Of a DNA stretch of 64,000 bases, positions 8,729-18,095 are shown in pieces. Source of the stretch: Bifidobacterium merycicum DSM 6492 (GTDB lineage Bacteria > Actinomycetota > Actinomycetes > Actinomycetales > Bifidobacteriaceae); contig NZ_FQTX01000003.1 in the NCBI RefSeq assembly GCF_900129045.1, forward strand, positions 248,001-312,000, given 5' to 3'. The stretch's first letter is position 1; the number at the start of each line of letters is the position of its first letter. Position numbers and translations under genes: made by a program. The notes beneath the pieces were generated by a model. That model saw only the letters and a program-made list of their open reading frames with translations. It made no database searches and had not been told where the DNA came from.

Positions 8729-10183
8729 TCACACTCCCTGCGCGTAATCCTGCGGCATGTCCTTGAACTTCGACGTCGCGCCGAGGAATGCCAAGTGGAA
8801 GGTTTCGGTCGGACCGTTACGGTGTTTGGCCATGATGATGTCGGCCTCGCCCGGGCGGTCCTCCTTATCGTAGAAGTCGGGCCTGTGCACCAGGAACACC
8901 ACGTCGGCGTCCTGTTCGATCGAGCCGGATTCACGCAGGTCGGACAGCTGCGGTTTCTTGTCGTTGCGCATTTCCGGGCCACGGTTCAGCTGGCTCAGCG
9001 CCACGACCGGCACTTCAAGCTCCTTGGCGAGCAGTTTGAGCGCACGGGAGAAATCGGAGACCTCCTGCTGGCGGCTTTCCACCTGCTTGCCGGACGACAT
9101 GAGCTGCAGGTAATCGATCACGACGAGTTTGAGGTCGTTGGTCTGCTTGAGTCGGCGGCATTTCGCGCGGATCTCCATAAGCGACATGTTCGGCGAATCG
9201 TCGATGAACAGCGGGGCGTCGTCGAGTTTCGACCAGAAGTTGTTGAGCGTGGCCCAGCGGTCGGAGGTGATTTCGTCGGCGCGACGCAAGGCGCCGAGCG
9301 GGATGTCGGTTTCGGCGGAGATGATGCGCTGCGCGAGTTCCACCTTGCTCATTTCCAAGCTGAACACGATGGTGGTCAGATGGTGGTGGAGCGCGGCGGA
9401 GCGGGCGAAGTCGATGCCGAGCGTGGACTTGCCCATGGCCGGGCGGCCTGCGACGACGACCATCTGACCGGGCTGCAGGCCTTGGGTCAGGTCGTCGATG
9501 TCGCGGAAGCCGGTCGGCACGCCCTTATTGACCAGGCCCTGCTGCAGCTGGTCGATCTGGTCGAGCGCATCGTGCACCACCGGGCCGATGGCCGTGTAAT
9601 CCTGGCGCACCCTGCCCACGGACATTTCGTAGACCTCGGATTGTGCGAGGTTGACGACATCCTCGGCCTGCGAGCCTTCGGCGGAGTAGCCGAGCTGCGC
9701 GATCTTGGTGCCGGCGGCGATCACGTTGCGCAGAATGGCGCGCTGATGCACGATTTCGGCGTAATACGTGGCGTTGGCCGCGGTGGGTACGGAGGCGACG
9801 AGCGAATGCAGGTAGTCGACGCCGCCGACCTTGTCGAGGTCGCCGTGCTTGAGCAGTTCGTTGGCGACGAGCACGGCGTCCACCGGCTGCGACGCGGAGA
9901 ACAGGTTGATGATGGACTCGTAGATGGTCTGATGCTTGGGCTGGTAGAAGTCGGTGACCTCGATCATCTGGCTGACTTCGCCGATGGCGTCCTTGCTCAT
10001 CAGCATGCCGCCCAGCACGGCCATTTCCGCATCGTCGTCATGCGGGGGCACACGGTCGAACAGGGCGTCCCTCACCGGGCTGCCAGTCCTGCCGGGCACG
10101 TAATTGCCGCCGCGGCCGTCGAGTCTGCGCGTGCCGCCGCCGGTGTTGTCGTGAACGTCGTCTTCCCAAGGTTCCTGAGCCAT
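8729..10183 (-). CDS. dnaB: Replicative DNA helicase DnaB
   Basis: A 484-residue hexameric helicase that unwinds the replication fork and binds primase. The N-terminal domain starts near VPPHDDDAEMAVLGGML. The RecA-like C-terminal domain has Walker A GRPAMGKST near 220, Walker B KLVVIDYLQLM and the arginine-finger region SGSIEQDADVV. No intein is present. The start at 10183 (MAQEPWEDD) was preferred to an upstream in-frame codon, because the extra 57 residues look non-coding. The region upstream holds a dense DnaA-box cluster, suggesting DnaA-linked control. Confidence 0.93.
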   Translation of the reverse strand: MAQEPWEDDVHDNTGGGTRRLDGRGGNYVPGRTGSPVRDALFDRVPPHDDDAEMAVLGGMLMSKDAIGEVSQMIEVTDFYQPKHQTIYESIINLFSASQPVDAVLVANELLKHGDLDKVGGVDYLHSLVASVPTAANATYYAEIVHQRAILRNVIAAGTKIAQLGYSAEGSQAEDVVNLAQSEVYEMSVGRVRQDYTAIGPVVHDALDQIDQLQQGLVNKGVPTGFRDIDDLTQGLQPGQMVVVAGRPAMGKSTLGIDFARSAALHHHLTTIVFSLEMSKVELAQRIISAETDIPLGALRRADEITSDRWATLNNFWSKLDDAPLFIDDSPNMSLMEIRAKCRRLKQTNDLKLVVIDYLQLMSSGKQVESRQQEVSDFSRALKLLAKELEVPVVALSQLNRGPEMRNDKKPQLSDLRESGSIEQDADVVFLVHRPDFYDKEDRPGEADIIMAKHRNGPTETFHLAFLGATSKFKDMPQDYAQGV

Positions 10184-10184
10184 G

Positions 10185-10217
10185 ATTCCCCAGTATAGGA
10201 ATTCCCCAGTATTAGGA
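10185..10217. repeat. Imperfect tandem repeat in the dnaB leader
   Basis: ATTCCCCAGTATAGGA at 10185 is followed directly by ATTCCCCAGTATTAGGA at 10201. On the minus strand it lies just before the dnaB start and includes its ribosome-binding region (TCCTATACTGGGGAAT). Confidence 0.7.
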
Positions 10218-10354
10218 GAAGATGCAAAAGCCGCACTAGAACGGTTTGACAGGGATGCGCATGATCCGGCCGCGGAATCGAACACGTTGTGTGTGCGAAA
10301 GTGAACGGGGGTTGAACGGGGAACGACCGATATGCAACACGCGCGGGGAGCCAA

Positions 10355-10468
10355 TGTGGATAGAAAAATGAGTTATCCACATTTCGGGGATAACTGTGTG
10401 GAAAACGTATCAGGTTATCCACATATTGGGGATAACTTTGTGGACAACATGAGGATAACTTTTCCACA
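10355..10468. promoter_or_regulatory. DnaA-box cluster upstream of dnaB
   Basis: Nine 9-bp matches to TTATCCACA lie in 114 bp. Exact boxes are at 10373-10381 and 10415-10423 (+). One-mismatch boxes are at 10355, 10397, 10427, 10439 and 10450 (all minus) and at 10460 (+); a two-mismatch box is at 10385. The sites alternate in orientation. Neighbours are glnD and dnaB rather than dnaA/dnaN, so this looks like a DnaA-titration or dnaB-control site, not the origin. Function is inferred. Confidence 0.8.
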
Positions 10469-10561
10469 CCCGGCAACCGGGTTGCACAATCGGAAGATTC
10501 ATGGTAGAACGATCGGCGCTCACACGAAACCGCCATTTTCCAACGTTTTCAGACACCATGC

Positions 10562-12388
10562 TCACATGTGGTACCGCGCCGCCGCGTACATGGTGCGCAC
10601 CAGGGACTCCCGCCACTTGCTCCAACCGTACTGTTTGCTTATGGTTTCGCCCGCCGTGGCGCCCAATGACGAACCATCGGCGCGTGTGAGGTCGAACAGC
10701 ATATCCAACAGGATCGGATCATGATCGACGCATGCCGCAAGATCATCACCCACCGTCGGATCGTTCGGGTTCTTCCCCGTCGCGAAATCGGACAACGTCA
10801 AATGCTCACGCACCAGCAGCGTCACCCACCACACCGTGTCCGCGTCATACCCCATGCGTTTGAGGATCGCATTGGCATGACGCGCACCCTCGGCCGCATG
10901 GTCACGCACACCGGGACGTTTGCCGATATCATGCAGGATGCCGGCCAGCAGCAGCGCATGATACCGTTCGTCGCTGTACGGTACGCCACTCGGCGACATG
11001 CGCCCGAGGCGGGACACCACTTCGACCATATGGCGGTCGATGGTGTACCGGTGCGCCGCCGACATGCTCGGACGATTGCGCACACCCAGCCATTCGGGAA
11101 TCCACCGCCCTGGAATATCCACGAAATCAAGCTCCTCCCACACGGAAAGCAGTGAATCGGAACAGGCGAGTAGCCGCACGAACAGGTCACGCGATTCGCC
11201 GTCCCACACGCTGTCGCGAATCGGGCAACGACGCAGATTATTCAAGGTTCCCGGCGCGATGGGCAGCCCCGATTCCGCCGCGGCAACGGCCACGCGCAGC
11301 GCAAGATTCGCGTCGAGCGTGGGGTCCACGCCGGGGGCGAGCACGACCTCGCCCTCATGCTTGGCGATACCGGGCGCGAGCAGCTCGAATTTCGGGGCTT
11401 CACGCTTGCCGTGCGCCCTGGGTTTGGCCAGTTGGAAGAACGCGAAACGCGGCTTCTCATGCGTGAGCGAATGGCCCGCGCGCGAAGCGGTGGCGTCAAG
11501 GGAGAACGCGATGGTGCGCCCCAGCCGGGCCAGTATCGTCTGCAAATCGTCAATGGATTCCGCCTCGCGCTCCCCCTCGGGTAGGGTCGGATCGGCCAGA
11601 CCAAGCATCGCGGCGACCTCGGCCTGATACGGCGCGAGCAGACGGTTCGCATCCTTGCCCGCGACCAGATGAATGCAGTCACGCACATCCAGCAGCCGTT
11701 CGACGGCATCGTCATACCGGCCATGCGGACGATCCGCCAACCAGGACGCCGCCAATGCGGACACCAGCACCGAGTCGCGCAATCCGCCACGAGCCTCCTT
11801 GATATCGGGCTGATTGAGATATTCCATGCGCCCGAACTCATCCAACCGGGATTTGGCGGAACCGAGCAGTTCGGGAAGCCGCTTGCGCGCGGCCTTACGC
11901 CACCGCTCCAGAATCGACAGGGCCGTGGAACGGATCAGTTCGGTATCGCCCGCAACCGGCACCACATCAAGCCAGCCCATCGCGGCGGGCAGATCATGGT
12001 CGGTCACCGCCTCGCACTGCGCACGCGTACGCACCGACTGGTCCAGATCCAACCCGGAATCCCACAGCGGGTACCAGAGTTTGTTCGCCAAGGCGTTAAG
12101 CTGCTGGTCGTTCAGCGCCTTGGCATCATAGATAAGCACCAAATCGAGGTCCGAGCACGGACCCACCTGGCCTCGCGCCAGCGATCCCACCGCGCCAAGG
12201 CCAACGCCGGTCTTCGGCACGTCGAATGCCACCGCCTCGCACGCCTCATCCCACAGATCACGCAGGCAGGCCATCGCCAAATCCGTTCTGGCCTTGCGCT
12301 TCGCCGCGCCATCGCGGTACACGCCATCCTCGTCGGCGCGGCTCATCGCCATGAACCGCCGTTTCAACCCGTCAACCGCCGAAGTCAT
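10562..12388 (-). CDS. glnD: [Protein-PII] nucleotidyltransferase GlnD, short form
   Basis: A 608-residue enzyme expected to add and remove nucleotides on the PII protein in response to nitrogen status. The nucleotidyltransferase motif GSLARGQVGPCSDLDLVLIYD is near 70-90. An HD hydrolase domain follows (HDIGKRPGVRDHAAEGARHA, near 480-500). Typical GlnD proteins are 800-900 residues and end in two ACT domains that sense glutamine; this one stops shortly after the HD domain, so both ACT domains are absent. The gene lies downstream of glnB and amtB but beyond a hairpin. Confidence 0.85.
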   Translation of the reverse strand: MTSAVDGLKRRFMAMSRADEDGVYRDGAAKRKARTDLAMACLRDLWDEACEAVAFDVPKTGVGLGAVGSLARGQVGPCSDLDLVLIYDAKALNDQQLNALANKLWYPLWDSGLDLDQSVRTRAQCEAVTDHDLPAAMGWLDVVPVAGDTELIRSTALSILERWRKAARKRLPELLGSAKSRLDEFGRMEYLNQPDIKEARGGLRDSVLVSALAASWLADRPHGRYDDAVERLLDVRDCIHLVAGKDANRLLAPYQAEVAAMLGLADPTLPEGEREAESIDDLQTILARLGRTIAFSLDATASRAGHSLTHEKPRFAFFQLAKPRAHGKREAPKFELLAPGIAKHEGEVVLAPGVDPTLDANLALRVAVAAAESGLPIAPGTLNNLRRCPIRDSVWDGESRDLFVRLLACSDSLLSVWEELDFVDIPGRWIPEWLGVRNRPSMSAAHRYTIDRHMVEVVSRLGRMSPSGVPYSDERYHALLLAGILHDIGKRPGVRDHAAEGARHANAILKRMGYDADTVWWVTLLVREHLTLSDFATGKNPNDPTVGDDLAACVDHDPILLDMLFDLTRADGSSLGATAGETISKQYGWSKWRESLVRTMYAAARYHM

Positions 12389-12512
12389 TCCCCATCCCTT
12401 TCCATACGCTTATCGGCCGTCACGCCTACAGACGTGAACCGCAGCCCGCAACCGCACGGCCCTGCAATCCCGCGCTTCCTGCGGCCCAACCTAACACACC
12501 GCCCGAGTACAC

Positions 12513-12550
12513 GAATCCCCGCATGGAGACTGGCTCACATGCGGGGATTC
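12513..12550 (-). terminator. Terminator between glnB and glnD
   Basis: GAATCCCCGCATG pairs with CATGCGGGGATTC (13 bp, 12-base loop), 30 bases after the glnB stop on the minus strand. It probably separates amtB-glnB from glnD. Confidence 0.75.
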
Positions 12551-12580
12551 ATTCATATCGAAATATGCGCGGATCGCGGA

Positions 12581-14207
<1,627 letters not shown>

Positions 14208-14305
14208 GTCTACCTCCCTCTCTTATCTTTCGCCCTTTCAAAAGGGACTTGCTCAGTTATTCGACCCCTTACGGGGCTCACAGTTGAGTAGTGAACGCCG
14301 CGCGC

Positions 14306-14321
14306 GTTTTCTTCAAGTTAC
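14306..14321 (-). promoter_or_regulatory. Weak GlnR-like site upstream of amtB
   Basis: On the minus strand the sequence reads GTAAC-TTGAAG-AAAAC, one mismatch from the actinobacterial GlnR half pattern GTnAC-n6-GAAAC. A second GTAAC lies 10 bases upstream. The position before amtB-glnB fits nitrogen control, but the match is short. Confidence 0.3.
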
Positions 14322-14422
14322 GACAGGTTACATATGTGTTAAACATGTAAAAACCGTGTTATACGAACACGCGCACGGCATTGGAAACACTACGTTTCGC
14401 CACGGTCGCGGCAGGCCGGCGA

Positions 14423-15658
14423 TCAGTCGAGGATGCCGTCCACGAACCCTTCCGGGTCGAACGGGGCGAGATCATCGGGGCCTTCGCCCAAGCCGACCAG
14501 CTTCACCGGAACACCCAGTTCCTTCTGCACGGACACCACGATGCCGCCCTTGGCGGAACCGTCGAGCTTGGACAGCACCACGCCCGTGACGCCGATCGCC
14601 TCGGCGAACACCTTCGCCTGGGCCATACCGTTCTGACCGGTGGTGGCGTCGAGCACAAGCAGCACCTCGTCGACCGGCAGATTCTTCTCGGTGACGCGGC
14701 GGATCTTGCCCAGCTCATCCATAAGATTCGCCTTGTTCTGCAAGCGGCCGGCGGTATCGATGATGAGCACGTCCGCATTGTCGGCCTTCGCCTTGGCGCT
14801 GGCCTCGAACGCGACGGACGCCGGATCGGCGCCATCCTTATCGGAACGCACGACCGGCACGTTCACACGCGCACCCCACGTCTCCAACTGGTCGGCCGCC
14901 GCGGCACGGAACGTATCCGCCGCGCCCAGCACGACCTTCCTGCCATCCGCCACGAACAGACGCGCAAGCTTGCCCGCGGTCGTGGTCTTGCCCGTGCCGT
15001 TCACGCCCACCATGATGATGACGCTCGGCTTGTTCGCACCCTCCTTATCGGCATTCAGACGACGGTCCGTATCGAGGCCGACCACATCAAGCAGCTTGTC
15101 ACGCAGCGCCGCACGCACCTCGGAGGCATCCGCCTTGCCGGTCACACGCGCATCGGTGCGCAGCTCCTCGACCAGACGCTCGCTGGCCTCGGCGCCCACG
15201 TCGGCGAGCAGCAGCGTGTCCTCGACATCCTGCCAATCATCCTCGGACAGATTATCCTTGGCGAGAATGTTGAACAGCGCCTTGCCGAAGGGGTTGGCGC
15301 TGCCGGCGAGCTTGGCCTTCAGACGGGTCATGCGGGAGCCGACGGATTCGGGGGCGTCCAGCGCCTTGGCGGTCTTGATGGGCTCGGGCTGTTCGGGTTC
15401 GGAGGCGGGTTCTGACGTTCCGGTTCCAGATGTTCCGGAGGATTCGGGCTTGGATTCGGCTGCGGATTCGGCAACGGACTCGAATGCGGCCTTGGGCTGC
15501 CCGGTTCCGGACCTGGCCCCGACGGTCTGCGCACCGGAACGATCCAACGCCTTATCCAAATCCTTCTTGCGGGATTTCTGCATCCACACACTGACGGCGA
15601 TCAACGCGACCACCGCAACAACAATGCCTACAACGGCAAGAATCATATTCATATCCAT
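14423..15658 (-). CDS. ftsY: Signal recognition particle receptor FtsY
   Basis: A 411-residue SRP receptor GTPase that docks ribosome-nascent chain complexes at the membrane for co-translational insertion. An N-terminal membrane segment (MILAVVGIVVAVVALIAVSV) is followed by an acidic Glu/Ser/Pro linker and the NG domain. GTPase motifs are GVNGTGKTTTAGKL, DTAGRL and SKLDGSAKGG. Translation from MDMNMIL at 15658 is chosen; the 20 codons upstream look non-coding and a later Met at 15652 is possible. The gene is transcribed away from the TetR gene at 15777. Confidence 0.93.
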   Translation of the reverse strand: MDMNMILAVVGIVVAVVALIAVSVWMQKSRKKDLDKALDRSGAQTVGARSGTGQPKAAFESVAESAAESKPESSGTSGTGTSEPASEPEQPEPIKTAKALDAPESVGSRMTRLKAKLAGSANPFGKALFNILAKDNLSEDDWQDVEDTLLLADVGAEASERLVEELRTDARVTGKADASEVRAALRDKLLDVVGLDTDRRLNADKEGANKPSVIIMVGVNGTGKTTTAGKLARLFVADGRKVVLGAADTFRAAAADQLETWGARVNVPVVRSDKDGADPASVAFEASAKAKADNADVLIIDTAGRLQNKANLMDELGKIRRVTEKNLPVDEVLLVLDATTGQNGMAQAKVFAEAIGVTGVVLSKLDGSAKGGIVVSVQKELGVPVKLVGLGEGPDDLAPFDPEGFVDGILD

Positions 15659-15776
15659 AACGTCCCAGTCTACCGATGGCGCACCCGGCACGCCCTCCCC
15701 CACGGCAATCCCACACATCGTCGGAGCGGAGCCGCGTCATGCCGCCCTTTTCCAGTGGCCGTGAAAAACTACGCAT

Positions 15777-16547
15777 ATGGCCAATACTTCACGAATGTCG
15801 TCCTTGCAGCGTCGCGAGCAACTCATCCAAGTGGCCCGTTCGCTTTTCGCCGCCAAAGGATTCGAAGCCGTGAGCGTCGAGGAGATCGCCGCCCATGCGA
15901 AGGTCTCCAAACCGATCGTCTACGAACATTTCGGCGGCAAAGAAGGCATCTACGCGGTAATCGTGGACCGCGAGATGCGCGCGTTGACATCCGTGCTCAT
16001 CGAATCGCTTTCCGATCCGACCGCGCACCCGCGTCAAATCGTGGAACGCGCGGCCATGGCTCTACTCACTTACATCGAGCAGAACACCGAAGGCTTCCAA
16101 GTACTGGTCCGCGACTCGCCAACCACCGACCCATCCGGGTCATTCAGCTCCCTGCTGGGCGACATCTCGCTGCGCGTCGAAGACCTGCTGACCGCGACCT
16201 TCAAACGCCAGAAGCTCTCCCCCAAAGGCGTGCCCTACTACGCGCAGATGCTGGTGGGCATGACCGTGTTCACCGGCCAATATTGGGCCGCGCATCCGAA
16301 AGTCAGCAAGGAACAGATGGCCGCCTACCTCGTCGACTTGGCGTGGCACGGGCTGAGCCGACTCGACTCCAAGCCGAAACTGCTGTTCGAGGACGCGAAG
16401 TCGCGCAAGAAGAACAAGGACGGCAAGGGCGGCGAGAACCGAAATGAAAGCCGGAATGGCGACGAGGATGCGCAGGTCTCTTCCGCACAGGCAGATACAG
16501 TGCTACCGTGTGAATCTGACAATGAGCAGGATGACCGAACGGCCTGA
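15777..16547 (+). CDS. TetR-family transcriptional regulator
   Basis: A 256-residue repressor-type protein. The N-terminal HTH (QLIQVARSLFAAKGFEAVSVEEIAAHAKVSKPIVYEHFGGKEGIY) covers about residues 10-55 and is followed by a helical ligand-binding domain. The last 45 residues are a charged, low-complexity tail (KSRKKNKDGKGGENRNESRNG), unusual for TetR proteins and likely disordered. It is divergent from ftsY and 37 bases upstream of a glycosyltransferase gene, with which it may be co-transcribed. The ligand is unknown. Confidence 0.88.
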   Translation: MANTSRMSSLQRREQLIQVARSLFAAKGFEAVSVEEIAAHAKVSKPIVYEHFGGKEGIYAVIVDREMRALTSVLIESLSDPTAHPRQIVERAAMALLTYIEQNTEGFQVLVRDSPTTDPSGSFSSLLGDISLRVEDLLTATFKRQKLSPKGVPYYAQMLVGMTVFTGQYWAAHPKVSKEQMAAYLVDLAWHGLSRLDSKPKLLFEDAKSRKKNKDGKGGENRNESRNGDEDAQVSSAQADTVLPCESDNEQDDRTA

Positions 16548-16584
16548 CCGAACCTGACCCACGGGGTTGAAGAGGATATACGTG

Positions 16585-17619
16585 ATGACGAATACGTCGA
16601 AAACGCTGAGTTTTGTGATTCCTTCATACAACATGGAGGCCTATCTCGACCGCTGCGTGAACTCGCTGCTGTCCGCGCGCAAAACCGATGACATCGAGGT
16701 CCTGATCGTCGACGACGGGTCCAAGGACGGCACCCTCGCCTACGCGCAGAAGCTGGAACGCAACAATCCGGGCGTCGTGCGCGCCATCCACCAGGAGAAC
16801 AAGGGACATGGCGGCGCGGTGAACACCGGCATCGCCGCCGCGACCGGCGCCTACGTGAAGGTCGTGGACGCCGACGACTGGGTGGGACCCGAATCGCTCG
16901 AAGAGGTGATGGCCGTGCTGCGCAAGGAAGTCCAGCGCGACGACCCCGTCGACATGCTGGTGACGAACTACGTCTACGACAAAATCGAGAAGCGGCACAA
17001 GCACGTGGTGAACTTCCGCCGCGCCATGAAGCCCGGCAAACGCCTCACCTGGGACGACCTGGGACGTTTCGGCATCGCGGAATACATCCTCATGCACGCG
17101 CTGATCTTCCGCACCGACGTGGTGCGCGCCTCCGGCATGCAGCTGCCGGAGCACACGTTCTACGTGGACTTCATCTACGCCTACCAGCCGTTCCCCTGGG
17201 TGAAGACGCTGCAATACCTCGACACGCCGTTCTACCACTATTACATCGGGCGCGAAGGGCAGAGCGTGCAGACCGACGTGATGATCAGGCGCGTGGATCA
17301 GCTGCGGCTGGTGAACCAGCGCATGGTGGAGGCGACACCGGAACGCGGCACAGTGCCGGACGGACTGTACCGTTACATGATTCACTTCCTCTCCATTGAG
17401 AGCTCGGTGGCCAGCGTGTTCATGATCCTGTCGAAGAATCCGGAGAATTACGCCAAGAAGGAACAGCTGTGGGCGGATATCAAGGCGCACTCCCCCTCGA
17501 TTTACGCGGATGTGCGCAGGAAGCCGATGTCACGGGCGCTGAATCTGCGCGGGTCGGTCGGGCGGTTCATCATCCGCAACGGCTATCTGGTGGCCGAGAA
17601 GGTGGTTGGCTTCAACTGA
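16585..17619 (+). CDS. Family 2 glycosyltransferase
   Basis: A 344-residue GT-A fold glycosyltransferase. It opens with LSFVIPSYNMEAYLDRCVNSLL, has the nucleotide-binding IVDDGSKDGT near 45 and the metal-binding DADDW motif near 98, followed by an acceptor domain. No membrane segment is evident, so it is probably cytosolic or peripheral and adds a sugar to a wall polymer or exopolysaccharide. The substrate cannot be read from sequence. The ATG at 16585 follows GAAGAGGATATACGTG; a TTG at 16567 would place the ribosome site inside the gene. Confidence 0.87.
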   Translation: MTNTSKTLSFVIPSYNMEAYLDRCVNSLLSARKTDDIEVLIVDDGSKDGTLAYAQKLERNNPGVVRAIHQENKGHGGAVNTGIAAATGAYVKVVDADDWVGPESLEEVMAVLRKEVQRDDPVDMLVTNYVYDKIEKRHKHVVNFRRAMKPGKRLTWDDLGRFGIAEYILMHALIFRTDVVRASGMQLPEHTFYVDFIYAYQPFPWVKTLQYLDTPFYHYYIGREGQSVQTDVMIRRVDQLRLVNQRMVEATPERGTVPDGLYRYMIHFLSIESSVASVFMILSKNPENYAKKEQLWADIKAHSPSIYADVRRKPMSRALNLRGSVGRFIIRNGYLVAEKVVGFN

Positions 17620-17731
17620 TCGGCGGTTGGGGCGGTGGACTGGCTGCCTTGGGCTGCCCTTGGCCGGTCTTGTCTTGGCCACAAGCGGCGTACTTGGTCG
17701 TTTTGCGGCTCCCGCGACTCTTATAGCTCTC

Positions 17732-17777
17732 AAGTAGCCCTTCGCTGACCGTTGCCGCGGCCGGCGAAGGGCTACTT
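17732..17777 (+). terminator. Terminator after the glycosyltransferase gene
   Basis: AAGTAGCCCTTCGC pairs with GCGAAGGGCTACTT (14 bp, 18-base loop) and is followed by TGCTT. It touches the left end of the nested palindrome at 17779. Confidence 0.7.
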
Positions 17778-17778
17778 T

Positions 17779-17960
17779 GCTTATGTATGGCAGATTCCGG
17801 GGTTTGGGTTTTACTAGGTGGCTTATATATGGCACGCAAATCGCAAAACCCCGAGTACAAGCGCTGGAATTCCAGCGCTTGTACTCGGGGTTTCGGGCTT
17901 TCGGTGCCATATATAAGCCACTTGGTCATTCCGGAGGGGCCGAATCCGCCACACATAAGC
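17779..17960. repeat. Nested-palindrome element, copy A
   Basis: The whole 182-bp element is symmetric about 17869.5. Outer arms read GCTTATGTATGGCAGATT (17779) against the near-complement ending at 17960. Inner arms TGGCTTATATATGGCAC (17819-17835) pair perfectly with 17904-17920. The core 17846-17893 is a perfect 48-bp palindrome centred on TGGAATTCCA. It lies between two converging genes. Copy B at 28780-28961 has the same geometry. Function is unknown; an RNA or cruciform structure is likely. Confidence 0.9.
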
Positions 17961-18051
17961 GAAGTAGCGGCAAATCCATGCATGGAACCGTGCAGTCGGG
18001 GTGTGTGGAACCGCGAATACGGCCCCGCACACCCTTCTCAACGCCTACCGG

Positions 18052-18095
18052 CTCAATTCCAGCTCAGTCCCGGCTCAGTCCCGGCTCAATTCCAG
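18052..18095. repeat. 11-bp tandem repeat, four units, at the dipeptidase stop
   Basis: Four head-to-tail 11-bp units of the form CTCARTYCCRG end over the stop codon of the dipeptidase gene. Length change here could alter the C-terminus. No function is known. Confidence 0.75.

Noticed and set aside
10355..10468. Reading the DnaA-box cluster as the chromosome origin
   Set aside because: dnaA, dnaN, recF and rpmH are not nearby and there is no long AT-rich unwinding region; the neighbours are dnaB and glnD.
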